Assembly (NCBI GenBank): GCA_035578905.1
Contig: JAQJVL010000174.1
Coordinates: 1 to 64,000, forward strand
Length of the DNA stretch: 64,000 nucleotides
Direction of reading: 5' to 3'
Origin: Stictocephala bisonia
Lineage: Eukaryota; Arthropoda; Insecta; Hemiptera; Membracidae
Positions 1 to 51,879 of the stretch are shown piece by piece. The notes beneath the pieces were generated by a model. The model ran no database searches, was not told the DNA's origin, and saw only the letters and a list, made by a program, of their open reading frames with translations. The stretch's first letter is position 1; every line of letters begins with the position of its first letter. Both the position numbers and the translations under genes were made by a program.

Positions 1-778
1 CTTGCTTTTTTTCTTTAAATTTAGAGTGGGTCAGTGATTTAATTCTATCTGGCAATGAATTATACAGTTTAGTAGAAATATATAACCAGTTTTTCTGTAA
101 ACTACTATACTTAAACTGTTGATCTCTTAAACAACCTTTATGTTTCATATTATAAGCATGAAAGTCAACATTGATATTAAAGAAATCTAAATTTCCATGA
201 ACAAAACTGAGCAAATAGAATACATAAAGAGAGTAAAACGTTAGAATTCGAAGTTCTATTTTAAACCAAGCTTTACAAGATGTTAATGCAGGTAAATTGC
301 ATATTAATCTAATAGACCTTTTCTTTGAGTATAAAAAGTTTCATGCAATTAAATCCCCAGAGAGCAATTTCATATGTCAAAATACTTTGAGTGTGAGCAA
401 AGTATACAGTTAGTAAAATATAATTATCAACTGAGTTTCTTAATCTTCTAAGCATATATAAAAAAATTTTTGTATAAATAATCAACATGAGAATTCCATG
501 ATAATCTAGAATCTAACAATAGTCCTAAAAACTTTAAATTACTGTTCTCTGGAGGAGAGTCTGAAACATTTCTATTGTAGCTAAAAGATAAATCACAGAT
601 TTTTTCCTTGTTTAACGACAAGTTATTAGCACCACACCAGTCCCGAAGTAATGTAAAACTAGAATTTAATTTATCATTAACTAAATATTTACTAATATTA
701 CTGACCTTCAAACCCAAGTCATCTGCAAATAAATATCCATCAATACCTACACTCTCTATGCTAATTGGTAAGTCATTA

Positions 779-782
<4 letters not shown>
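1..782 (-). pseudogene. Non-LTR retrotransposon reverse transcriptase, C-terminal part, broken
   Basis: Read on the minus strand from 780 downward, the translation runs INDLPISIE, then LFADD (the two active-site Asp codons at 718-723), then LLRDWCGANNLSLNKEK and LKFLGLLLDSRLSWNSHVDYL, the usual order of motifs after the catalytic site in Jockey/CR1-like RTs. The frame stops near 448, but a shifted frame continues with LRRLRNSVDNYILLTVYFA and ALWG, and a further shift gives IRLICNLPALTSCKAW and LYISTKLYNSLPDRIKSL near the left edge. At least two frameshifts are needed, so this is a dead copy. The N-terminal side is cut off at the (TA)n tract. Family assignment is from motifs only; the exact clade is uncertain. 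Confidence 0.8.

Positions 783-830
<48 letters not shown>
783..830. repeat. (TA)n microsatellite
   Basis: About 24 uninterrupted TA dinucleotides. It sits exactly where the recognisable RT fragment ends. Confidence 0.95.
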
Positions 831-833
<3 letters not shown>

Positions 834-2998
834 GCTGTATATACTAGAATAAGAGAGAATTTGACAGTGAATAAAAGTCATCATAGCCTGAAAAATAAGT
901 TCAACCTTGTTTAGAACTTACAATTTAGAGTATATAATGCATTATTTCAAACTGACAGTACAATATATATAAGAAAATGTGGATCTTTTCCGTTAATTCA
1001 CTACCATAGCCATAACTTAGGTTAACCTAAAATAACCAAACCTAACATATCATAATTAAACCTAACCCATACATTCTGTAACATAATTGGAAAATTCACA
1101 AAAGTTTACTTTTTTCACTCATAAACAAGATAACGGTTGTGATATTACAATATTGTTTTGTGTAATCACTAAAAAATGTTCCAATATTAAATATCTAACT
1201 GTCTATTAATCACAATCTGATTTATTGTTTTAAAGATCTATTATTTATTTAGGTTACCTAATTTGGATTATTTAGTTGTAAATAGGCATGAGTCTGTAAA
1301 AATGACTTCAGTGAATAATTTGTAATAATGACTTTATGGAACAGATTGTCTGTAGTAAATTCTCTCATAGATAATATTGTTAATTTGCTTTTTAATTGTT
1401 GTTAAAATTTAAATTTATAACGAAATGTATATCTATATTATCCTTATCTTTTCAAGGTTCCTTTTTTTCCTTTTGCAAGCAGGTTTGTTTCTCAACTGAT
1501 AATTGACTCAGTCTAAGACATTTTTAGTAACACAAGTTTACATGGTTTGCAGGTATTTGCATGAACTTTGTTCAGTGAGTGAAGTACGGACCTCTCAGAC
1601 TAGTTTGGACAAGGGGGCATAAAGTTATGAACGATTTTAAAACTACATAAGTTTTATTTTTTAATTACTTATAGAAATAGTAGTAATTTTGTATTAATAT
1701 TAAATTCACTATTTTTACCCTAAATAAGCTTTTAAAGGCACACAACAAAAGAAGATTCTTTTTATTTTAAAATAAAGTATTACTTTGAAACAAAAGTTCT
1801 ACACCAATTTTTTGAAAATGTATGTTTTGAACAGCAATCCAATTGTAATGTTTTGTACATACTACATATACATCCTTACCAGTTAAATGGAAAAAAAACC
1901 GTTCAAGTTAAATTGAAAAAATTTGTATTAAAATACAATCATTTTAAGCTGCATTAAAAGCATTTTAGTATGATCAAGTCTTAGCTCTAATGTTTCCGCT
2001 GGGAATTTTGGCAGGTAAACCAAAATAAAATACCTGGCCTTTTTAAAACTGAAGTTGTTTTTTTGCAGGCCTCCAAAGGATTACAATAAATTACTTTTCA
2101 AATGTTGTATAAATAAAGCTCCAAAATACCCGTTACAGTATTTATACACTCAATGATCATTCTGTCTCGGATTTAGGCACTGTACTGTATGAGCGGTACA
2201 TTTTTATATTATTGCAAGATATATTTATTTTTTTTTTTTTAAATGAGATTTTTAGAAAATATTAGGCCCATTAAACACTGACTTACAAACTTAGAAGTAA
2301 AAAGGGAATAGAAGAATACACTGACATACATTCTGGCATTAGAATTTGCAACTTTAAAAAAGAAAATTAATAAAATGTTATCAAAATTGAAGAAAGGCTA
2401 AAACAGAAACAAGTAAAAGATAGCAAGTACAGTATAACACAAACTGACATTTCAAACAGGAACACATCAGACAACAGATTTTTAATTGGAAAGTTGGCTA
2501 CACAGTGACAGGGAAAAGAAAGGGAACAACCTGGTCTAGAGAAGGAAAAAGAGCTCATTCTGAAAGAATGAACACATATGAGCACAAAGAAAGGACAACT
2601 CATAAAAAAAATTCATGGTCCATATGGTAAAAACAAACCTATAATTTTTTTCTCAAGCTTTGAGGTATTTAGTTTATTGTATGGTTTGAAATGAATTGCT
2701 TTGGTTCACGTAAGAGCATTTAACAATTTTCGAACATTGTTTAAAATAAAAAAAGAGCTCATGATGCTACAGCTTTGAGTAAACAATTCTCAAATCAACG
2801 CTAGAATATAAAATAAACATGCTTTGGACATTTATATACAAGCTTGTGTTTCTGGGTTCGATCATGTCAGAGAAGTGTATAGGTACTATTTATGTTGGTT
2901 TCCAAATCTTGAAGTAATTAAAAACAATTTCTTTTAAGTTGAACAGTTCTTGTAAATCTGAATTTAACTGTCTAAGACTGGCTTTTTTTAATTTACAG
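831..2998. other. AT-rich noncoding sequence upstream of the first coding exon
   Basis: No convincing coding region. At 986-1005 there is a 20-bp match to the end of the MITE family found complete at 41217 and 46455 (TTTTCCGTTAATTCACTACC). The promoter and any noncoding first exon of the sugar transporter may lie here or further left, but I cannot point to one. Confidence 0.5.
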
Positions 2999-3017
2999 TA
3001 AATACAATTGTGGTCTC

Positions 3018-42011
<38,994 letters not shown>

Positions 42012-43032
42012 CATATCTCCGCACTGCCAGTTCACAACAATAAGCTTTTTACCAAATGAGTTTAAAATATTTTTACTGCCTTAGATAGAGAGTAAAATGA
42101 CTATTGTATTTTTGTTGACAAATGGTGTGGTTAGGTCTACAGTGTCCTCTATTACATCCACCATTAGATTAGCTATAGGAACCACTTTAGGTAATTTTAA
42201 ACTGTTACAGAAATGAACTGCTTGATGCATTCATGAGCTTAATTCTAGTGTTTGAAGATTTAACACTTTAAATTTAATTTTATGTAAAATTTTACTACGG
42301 TGGCTGTGATTTGTGAAGAAAGGCCTTCATTGTTTGTTTATGTAGTACTGCCAAGTCAACCACCATCGGTTACCCAGAGTTATGGTTCTACCATAAAAAG
42401 TATGGTTCTAAATACAATCCTAAACCCAATTAGTGACATTTATATAAGATGATTGTCTTTTTTTTCTGTTAATGTTATTGGTCTTTATGCTCAACTTAAT
42501 TTCAAAACCTGTTTTTAACTAACTATAGTTTTTATGATATTTTACATTAGTTCATAATACCTCAATCGAATTGACAATCTTTTTTTTTAATAAAACTAAA
42601 TAATAAAATAAAAATGGCCATACATTTCAATATGTATTGCAGTCATCTCAATTTAATTTAATCATAGAAAATAAATGTTTGGACCCTGTTAATGTAAACT
42701 TTGAAGACTCCTAATACTGAACATTTGTTGTGAGATGAATGCGGAAACTTGTATCTAAATTCGTAATATGGCCATAATTTGTAATGTCTTTCAATTTCAA
42801 TGTATTTTATTTATCTCGAAAGTGTTTACGTAATTGAAAAAGATTTTTAAGCTTTTGATAATTTTCCTAGTTATTCTTGTTTTCACAATTTATGCTGTAG
42901 CTTAAGTCCCTTCTAATGTTCTAAGCTTAAATCAAAATGTATTTTTGAAATGACTGTACAATTACGAAAATAATTTTAGTATTGTGAGAGACAGAACACT
43001 TTCTACCATATATCCACCGAATATTGCTCAAT
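42012..43032 (+). other. 3' UTR and downstream sequence of the GLUT-like gene
   Basis: AT-rich and without a coding region. AATAAA hexamers at 42589 and 42602 are candidate polyadenylation signals, which would give a UTR of about 600 bp. Not verified by any cleavage-site evidence. Confidence 0.35.
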
Positions 43033-43253
43033 GGGCAAGCGGGTGGCCAAGCAGTCCAAGGCATCAAGACTTTAACCTAGAATAACGCTGGTTCAAATCC
43101 GGCCTAGACTGGAAATATTTATCAGTAATAATCACCTTGCACTGTACTGGTTCGCCCCCTTTCTCTGTCTGAATAAGTTCTCACACAGATCAATAGTCTA
43201 TGAGGAATGAGCAAAGTAAGGTTAAGAAGGAGGTCGGCCTCTCCTTAAAAAAA
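43033..43253 (+). repeat. tRNA-derived SINE, copy 3
   Basis: A-box-like GGTGGCCAAGCAGTCCAAGG and B box GGTTCAAATCC at tRNA-Leu/Ser-like spacing. Then a body with ATCACCTTGCACTGTACTGG, CCCCCTTTCTCTGTCTGA, AAGTTCTCACACAGATCAAT and AGTAAGGTTAAGAAGGAGG, and an A-rich end. Same family as 32878-33080 on the other strand. Confidence 0.75.
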
Positions 43254-46200
43254 GTTGTTAAAACTTTTCTTTCATTTTATTGTGACATTCTATAATCTGT
43301 TAAGTTAATCATTGTTTAAAATTAATATTCCTTTTTTATTGTGGCTGAATGCTTTCGTGATCTCAAGCTTCTTATTGTTTGGAACTAGTTAACTATATCA
43401 ATTTGTTTATATTCCTCCAAATTAAATAAATTTGGATTTAATGTGAAGTGTCTGATGATGATAGCATTGATATCGAAAGGCTTCAAGTAATTAAGTTTTA
43501 AATATTGATTTAAAATCGTGTTTGATTTAATGATACAGTATTGTATTTAATGGCACATAGAGTATTCACATGATCGGTTTGATCATAAGGGCAAAAAATT
43601 AAGTTGACTAGACAGTATCAAACATGGGAACATCAAACTACCTACTTTCGCAGAGTCACCTCATATTGACAATGTAGTTACTTGTAAATAAACCTAAACT
43701 AAATCGTGAATAGGGTTGGTAGTGTGAGAGAGACAGAGTACTTCTCCCACCACAGTTACCCTCCAGGCGAAGCGAGTGCAAGGTACAGTCAAGTCTGTAA
43801 CTTTACCTATTAATACACAAGAACTGCCAAGCCTGTTGTATTATTTAGATCTAGTTCATAATTGAAATGAAATGAAAAATGGCTTTATTGGAGGCGAAGT
43901 TAGGACTATAGAGTCCTCTCTACCACTTAACCTCAACCAACCAATTCACTGTCACCAACAGTTGTGATTAATTTACAAAATTATTGATAGGTTTCTTTAA
44001 AATATGTAGAGTCCACGGGAGTCATAATTCCATAACTTTCAGCAGCGCACCTTTTCTGTTTTAATATTACTCTGAACACAGTTTAGTAGTTGCAGTTTTA
44101 CTTATTTTGGTAAATATAGTCCCAAGGTAATCATATAGGAAGATTTAATGAATAAAACAATTTTTTTGAAATCAATTTTAATCATCTATTTATAAAACAC
44201 TACAAAAAAACAGGCAAAAAATATGAGAGTCAGTGTGGTAAATTCTTAATAAATTGTCTTTCTTCCGGCCCACAAAATTGTTTTAAACGCATTAAATCCT
44301 TGTACTTAGCTTCTGGTACTGGAATATGTTCTGTAAAAAAAAATTATCTTTTTAAATACAATAAAATTGATCTTCTAAAATTGTTAATGTTAATATAATT
44401 ATTATTACTAGAATTCATAGTAAGTTTCAAAAGTATGTATGACATTCGTACTTTTGTATTTCATTCGTCATTATGTATGATAAAATGGCATGAAAAGAAC
44501 CAGATATACTAAAATATTCTTCAGAAAATTTAAATTGGCTTAATTTTATTGAAAAATTGTAACCAATTGCTTACCTTCATGTTTTTGTGGTGGAAGAAAG
44601 AATAAACCAGGCTCTTGGGTAGGAGATGCCTTACATAATGCCCTGAGTTGGTTGTTTGTTACTAAAGTTGTCCTATGCTCAACTATTCTAAAGTTGAGCA
44701 TAGGAAAACTTTAGAAAATTCATTCAAAAAACTTATCTATCTTATAGGTCTTGTTAAAATTAGGCATGTCTTAGTGTAGAGCTCATTAAAAAAATTACCT
44801 TAAGGTCTATTGACGAATAAGGCTTTATTTATTTATTTCCAACGGACATTGCCAATTTTTATATGTGAATGACTTGCAACAAATAACAGTATAATAACAA
44901 TATAAACTAGACGCTAATATCAAATCAGCTTAGGTCTACTTGTACCACTTCTACGCAATATTTAGGAATACGCACATAGACAATACTAAACAACCTCAAA
45001 CACTGGTCACAACACGAGGAGAAGTCAGCTGATGTAATGAAACCTGCAGCGCTACCAAGTTTAAAATGACTCATCCTTTTGGCCTAGTAAACAACATATG
45101 CCACTTCCATTTTATAAAAGACATACTTTACTGTACAATTCTAAATAATTGAAAAATAGTTACTCTCATCTTTTTTCCCGTGGACTCATGTTTTTCCACA
45201 TTGTGCATTTATCTACATTTATATTTTTAGATTTTGGCTAATTAGAAAGTGAATTACGGTGTTTAATGTGTTTTTTTTTTTTTCAAATTACATTTAGAAT
45301 GATACGAAAAAATTAATAAATTATATTTACTTATCAGTACAAAAGCATATCTGACATCAAACTCTAGGGCACATCAAAAGAGAATTAATTGTATATGAAA
45401 TAGCAGGTGACTGCCTGGTGGAGGTAAAATCTGTCGCACGTGTGCTGTCCACACGCCATGTACTGTCAGTTTAGGTATACTGTTACAATTTTCACTACAT
45501 TTTCCTGTATGTAGGTGATACAGCATGTATATTTTAAGTTATTTTCTGCCTAACAGAAAACTAGTTTCTGACTACAACTTAGAACAATTTTATATTTGTT
45601 GGTTTGTATCAAATTGTTTTTTTATATCAAAACCTCTGTACTTGTATGGGTAAACTGGTGGATCAGTACCATCAATTGTGTATGGGTGGAAAGGTGGATA
45701 TCGTTGAGATGTTTGTCTTACTGAATATTATACTTATTTTAGTACTTAAAATCTTGTCGTTCTGATGAATAAATACTATTTCTGTTATTTCATTAAATGG
45801 TTTAGTTGATTAGTCCTAATTTACTGTTAAACACGGATTGTTGAGGTAATGGTTTAAGAAATACCAATCCTAATTTTCATTAAAAAGTTGTTCCTAGTAG
45901 AATATAGTATTTATTTTTTTTTAAGTATGGTAATATCAATAAATTTGGTGCTTAACATTTGTTTACTTTTTGTTTTTAGATTATATACATGATGTATACT
46001 AATATTTAAAAGCTTATCTAATACAAATAGTAAAAAAATTGGGTAACTAAAATAACCTAAGGTAAAAACCATCCTCTTCCAGTAATGGTGGTCTCTGTAG
46101 TTTTTTGGTTGACTTATGATTAACAATTTCTTTTTTTTTACCTCATTTATTTATGTATCTCATTTTATAAATATATTTTAAGATTTTCAAGAAATGAAAC

Positions 46201-46454
46201 AAAAAAATGTAGTAGTAACCAATTGTGTGTTTATTACTGTTATTGTTAAATTGTTATAGTGTCTTAAATTATTAGTATTTACACTATAAATAGGAGTTTA
46301 AGGATTTTATCACTTTACAGTCTTCCAAAATATAGCTGTTCTTTAAATTGTGTAGTGTAAGTTAAATTACAAGTAAAATAACAACACAAGAAAGTTATGA
46401 ATGAATTTTAAAATAGCTACTTAGACAGTGAAATGTAAAGAAAAGTTTAGGACC
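43254..46454. other. Intergenic, few recognisable repeats
   Basis: 43870-43990 (GGCTTTATTGGAGGCGAAG…) and 44820-45050 look like antisense 3' ends of retroposons, without clear family. 45640-45705 has two decayed units of the G-rich minisatellite family. Otherwise AT-rich with nothing I can support. Confidence 0.4.
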
Positions 46455-46750
46455 TTTTCTGTTAATTCACTACCACTACTTTTTTATCACAATTATGGTT
46501 AGATTATGTGGCTACTAAGGTTAATCACATACTGGTAAATCCAATGATTGACTTACCGCTGAATGCGCTCTCCATGTGCAAGTTCTTGAAAAGCGATAAG
46601 ATAAAGCCAGCGATATTGCATTCTTAGCAGATAAGGAATACCACAGTGGATGTAAAAAGTATTGTGGAACAGTTTTTAATAGAATATTTATCAAGCTGTA
46701 GTGATTTAACGTAAACAAAAAAGAAGAAGTGGTAGTGAAATAACCGAAAT
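46455..46750. mobile_element. MITE with TTTTCCGTTAATTCACTAC ends, copy 2
   Basis: Left TTTTCTGTTAATTCACTACC, right (reverse) ATTTCGGTTATTTCACTACC. The interior aligns with copy 1. More diverged at both ends. Confidence 0.75.
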
Positions 46751-47069
46751 GATTCAAATTTTAAATAAGTAGGAAAAAAGAACTAAAAAACTGTTACAAT
46801 AGCAAAGATATCAAAGTTGTTGTCAATAGTTCTGAAACTGTACCCTCAAAATATATAAAATAAATATAACATACTTATTGATTGTTACATTTTAATTTGT
46901 TGTTTTTTTTTTTAGCAACAAATTAAGTAACAGTCAGATTTATCTACCGATGAAGAAGTTGTAACAATCGCTTTTTATAATAGGCTTTATTAATACATTA
47001 CCATTTTAGGATTTTTCAATTTTAGTCGGTAACTAAGACTTATTCATTCATTCAACTTAAATCAATCTA

Positions 47070-47815
47070 CGAGGGCTGTTCGAAAAGTAACCTCTGCTTC
47101 CTCACTGTGTGGGAAGTATAGGGGGTATGGCCGCAATCTTGCGGTGGCGTGCACTTCAGGTTAATGGGCGTCCAGCCCTATTACAGTGAAGGTTGTCCTA
47201 GTGCTAGTTTGTTTTCACTCGCTTGTCGAAATGATTGCTTCAATAAAAATTCCCGTGAAAACGTTCTGTCATTCGAGTTTTGTGGTTTTCTGAAAGAATT
47301 TTCGGTACCTACCGAGCACAAAACTTTCGGTAGCCTAACCTGTCACTACCTCGTACAAAACAGTCCTGGAAATTTGTGGAAATTCTTTCGAAAGTTCTGA
47401 GATGGTGAAGCGTCAGTTGTCACGAATGTTTGCGTTGACTTTCTCAACCAGATCATCAGTGACCACAGACGGCCTGTTGACATTTGTTCTGCCACTTTCA
47501 ATCACGCAAACCCATTACCGAACAACTCCTGCACATTACATTTGACCCATACACAGCACAAAGTTCTCTATGAATTGCTGCTGCCGAATTCTGTTAAGCT
47601 ACGAAAAATCGAATGACGGAATGCACTTCACACTCCGTGGGAATTTTTATTGTAGCACTCATTTTGACAAGCGACTGAAAATAAACTAGTGCAAGGACAA
47701 TCTTCACTCTAATACGGTTGTGGACGCCTACTGACCTGCCGTGCGCACCAGCACGGTGTGGAGCTCTACTTCCCACATAGTGAGCAAACAGAGGTTACTT
47801 TTCGAACAGCCCTCT
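47070..47815. mobile_element. mariner derivative rearranged head-to-head (fold-back)
   Basis: Ends GAGGGCTGTTCGAAAAGTAA, a mariner-type terminus next to TA. Both halves carry the transposase 5' region: on the minus strand from 47662, MSATIKIPTECEVHSVIRF then stop; on the plus strand from 47231, a diverged ATG with AATAAAAATTCCCGTG and GTTCTGTCATTCGA. Further in, the minus strand keeps decayed HRELCAVYGSNVM and VCGH remnants. The element is therefore two inverted 5' segments with no 3' half. Confidence 0.8.
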
Positions 47816-48365
47816 TATATTCGTCAGTATCTTGATAATCAGCAACATCTGAATGATACATTCAGTTCTAAACTTATCTATTCTAATTTTATATATACTT
47901 GGTAGATTAATTATAGAATTAAATAATTTCAAACTTATTATAAATGGTGCTCTAATAGATAATTTTTTACATAGTAATTCGAAAATGGTTGTTAGAAATA
48001 TTTTTACAATTGGTGCTTAGACTGTGATTAAACATTTTCATGATTTTAATAGATACCATAATCATGTTAAAATGTGTGTAATTGACTAGTTTTATTGTTG
48101 GTTTTCTTTTCATTTAGTGTTTGTTTTTACTTACTTCCACTTCTACACTTACACTGATGTAAGTTGGTAACTAAATATATGAAAATAAAAATTGTGTTTG
48201 CACACACCGATATCTGGTGAGTTCACATTTAAGGGTTAAACACAGTATACATAAAAGCCATTGTGTACATTAGAAGTTTTGTGTTTTTATCAAATGTTTT
48301 AGTTAAATAGTTTGGCCAATTATTATTGATATATTGACTTCAGTACCGGAGGAGCTATAGTAATA

Positions 48366-49966
48366 CAGTAGACTCTCGGTTATCCAAGGTAATTGGGACC
48401 GAGACCACCTTGGATACGTAAAAACTCGGATAATACGGAGGTTATGGTAAATATAGTGCAAAAGCCATGAAAAAGTACAAAACTAGTTTATTAAAAGAAA
48501 AAATGTAAAATAGTGTAAAATGTAGTTACAGTCCTGTAAAAAATTAGGAACATCAGGTTATGTATGTTAAAAGTTGTATTACCGCAGGATGACACGAAGT
48601 TGGGACTAAGTATTCCATTTTAAAACTCTACAACAGTTGGTAAAAAACTGCAATAATAAAATTTAACAGTAAAAATCTAATGTAATGTCCATAGGCAGCA
48701 GCATTGTGGACATTTGTCGTAACGTAAGCAGAGTATTCCTTCCTAAATTCGTATTAACCGATCTCCCAGTATCTTTGTCTCGCCCTACCTTTCGTGTTTC
48801 ATCTATCTACGGTTCTCTGTAGTATTCATGTCGTATCTTCGGGGTGCAGGGTACCGTTCAGTCCGATTATCGAACGGAATTATCATATTTATCCTGTCGT
48901 TTAGCGCAATCTGCATTACTCTGCATGACATTACATGCATATACATACATGTTACGGACAATAAACAATTTCATTTCACTCTCTTAAGAGTCTGCAGACC
49001 CTTGTTGTCCATGTTGGTTTTAATCTCATATGAACAATGTTATTTGCGAATCCATATTTTTTCGTTATTTATTGACCAAAATTTGTGTATGAGGTGTCAT
49101 TTTAAACGTTATCATATTGCGCATTAGGTTTGTTTTTGATATTTTGAATACATATACCTAGTTTTGAAAAATACGTGAAGATAAAAACTTCATACTAAAT
49201 ATTTTTTTCTATAAAATTAATAAGAAATTCGCAAAGAAATTCCAACGTGCAATTTCATTCTTGATAAAATCAATTTGTTTGGAAAAAATCTTTTTAAAAA
49301 TAACTGTTTAGTTTGGATACGCGTAATCGTATGTTCGGTTCAAAAGTAATATTGTTCTTATTGGATTAAAACCAACATGGCCGACAGCCTCTGCAGACTC
49401 TTAATAGTGCAAGGAACCATTCCACATTTTAATGGAACAAAATTATTATATCAATACCACATTTTTCGTACACATTGGCGACGAAAACACTGATTTATTC
49501 ATCATTTCAATTTCGTTATAAGCAACTGTCAACCATTTACCACTCATATCAAAACACTTGAATAAAATATTGAACCATAACAGTAACAATAATAAATTAC
49601 AACAATATTTCCAATATTGTAAAATCACTAAAGTCAACACACTAAATACCCCAGCCATCTTTAGAGCAAGAGCAGAGTCTGAGTCGACTAAGCCGGTGGT
49701 GTCAGGTGGTGATGTGTTATGAGTGGGCATTTAGGTGGGAAAATTATTTCTATAGTAGGGTACAATATCATAAATAACGTCTCATGACAGCCCTGCAGCG
49801 CCTTAACCTAGCACCAACAGCCAATAGAGACACTGATTACTTGTCAAACGATTATATGATGTGTCGTGTAGTCTTTTTTTTTTTTTTATTAATAGCTTTA
49901 CATTTATTTTTCATCGTCTGATGACTAGCTCGGTTAATCGGCACTCGGATAACAGAGATTCTACTG
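48366..49966. mobile_element. Tigger/pogo-like element, 1.6 kb, interrupted
   Basis: TA-flanked. Left CAGTAGACTCTCGGTTATCC, right (reverse) CAGTAGAATCTCTGTTATCC. The sequence AATTGGGACC just inside the left end is shared with the element at 8923. It contains a nested MITE (48984-49404). A 94-codon minus frame at 49446-49730 may be a transposase remnant; I see no diagnostic motif. Confidence 0.82.
48984..49404. mobile_element. TTAA-flanked MITE nested in the Tigger-like element
   Basis: TTAA at both edges. Inverted ends start GAGTCTGCAGA, and after a short diverged part both continue CATGTTGGTTTTAATC, about 37 bp per end. The TTAA duplication suggests piggyBac mobilisation, though the ends differ from the other TTAA elements here. 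Confidence 0.85.
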
Positions 49967-50500
49967 TATATCAATTTATATAATCTATAAAAGAATTTAC
50001 AATTTGTTACAAGAAAATTGCTAACTAATTAATTTTGTAGGTTTTGATGGGACAGAAAAGCAAGCTTACCTTTTAAAAAATTCCTAGTTAAGTCCTTAGA
50101 AAAAGACACACATAAAAGTAAAAATAAAATAAAAAAATAATAAAACTCATGGAGGGATTTCAACCTATCTTAATACTTCACAGAAGAGAGTGAATTGACC
50201 CTGAGAATATTACGATTAGACCTTCTCAGGGTTAATAGACTTGTTAGGAAAGAGAGGTATATACGGAAAGTTATGTTCATGTATAAAATGAAAGGCAATA
50301 TGTATGAAGATTTTTTTAAATAAACTTAATGCTTCGACTAGTATTTTTCAACATCATTTCCTTCTGAAATTGGATGAGAAAAAGTTTTCATAGCCTGGAA
50401 ATTCCTGTTATGGTTATTTTATAAATGTGTTAGGAATCCGTCATCATTTATAGAAAAATAGGGCAAAGTCCCATGCCTAACAATAAATGCATGATGGGAG
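49967..50500. other. Intergenic, unassigned
   Basis: AT-rich sequence between the Tigger-like element and the minisatellite. Nothing recognised. Confidence 0.4.
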
Positions 50501-50915
50501 GAATCCCTCCTATGAGCACTAGCAGCATGTACCAATGGGAGGTATCCTTCCTGTGTGCATTAGCGGCATGTATCAAAAGGAGGAATCCCTCCCATGCGCA
50601 CTAGTGGCATCCATATGAACCAGCAGCGTGCATCAATAGGAGGAATCCCTCTCATGCGCACTAGTGGCATCCATATGAACCAGCAGCGTGCATCAATAGG
50701 AGGAATCCCTCCCATGCTCTCTAGTGGCATCCATGTGAACCAGCAGCGTGCATCAATAGGAGGAATCCCTCCCATGCTCTCTAGTGGCCTGCATCAATAG
50801 GAGGAATCCCTTCCTTGCGCACTAGTGGTATGTTAACAGGAGGAATGCCTCCCATGCACACTGTATCATGTGTCAATAAGATGAATCCCTCTAGCAGCAT
50901 GCATCAACAGGAAGA
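50501..50915. repeat. Two-level minisatellite (40- and 60-bp units)
   Basis: The core unit GGAGGAATCCCTCCCATG, then CACTAGTGGCATG and ATCAATA, recurs about ten times. In the centre (50581-50770) three or four units are lengthened to 60 bp by an extra segment CCATATGAACCAGCAGCGTG. The flanking units lack it and are more degenerate. Confidence 0.92.
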
Positions 50916-51879
50916 ATGTTTTGTTAGAGTTTATTTGTATAATTTTAAAACTGTTTTTTAATAGAAGTGGTAATATGTCGGAGAGAACCATTGCATACAG
51001 TACATGCTTACAAATCAAATGCACGAATAATAGCAACTCCTAAGCCTAATTTATTACACTTTGAAAAAAGCTTTCAAGATCCTAGATTTTCTTACCAGAG
51101 GAATAACATCAATGAAATAATATAACCCATTTTATATTTAATTGTGTTCCATTAATTCAATACTTTCTTAGTTTCACTTTATTTTTTCGGTTCGGAAATA
51201 AAGAATACGAGTATATCAATATAAATTTGCATTTTTGTGTGATCTTTAATTTTTATCATTACACATATTATACACTGTTTTCAAAGCCATTAACAGTGAA
51301 TCTAAGTTATAGATTAAGAAGCCTCAAATAAGCTTGTCTGTTAATATGTACCTATGAAGAACTAACTATACCAGGTAAGCCAGTTGGACTGTCCTCATCA
51401 TAATAAATCCTCAGATATAAGCCTTTGTGCAAAATTAATATTATTGTATTATCCATTGATGTTAAAATTTTAGTGATATATTTTCTTCTGTATCTTTGTT
51501 TATTTTAAAGAATGTTGTTCAGTATTATGTTGAAAAATTATTTTCTTAAACGAAAGAGAAGGTAAATGTGTTTGTTAGTCATTAACTTTAAAAGTTTTAA
51601 GTATTTCAATACTACTAATAATTTTTATATTGTGAAGTCAAGTTTTTAAAAATAAAGGTTTCTAAAAATAAAGTTTTTGTAATTTATTTTCTCAAATAAA
51701 ATAATGCTCTGACTTCAAAATTGTTTACAGTTTGGCTTTTTCTATTTCTCTCTTAACTAAGCTATGTAGAAATAAATGTCATACTTGTCTTTAGTCATCA
51801 CGCTAGGTAGTTTTTTCATGCTGACCACTCACTTTGTAAACAGATCTATGCCCCTTGTGAACTAGATAATGAATTCAAA

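Noticed and set aside
50501..50915. CRISPR-like regular array
   Set aside because: The repeated part and the intervening part both recur; no unique spacers.
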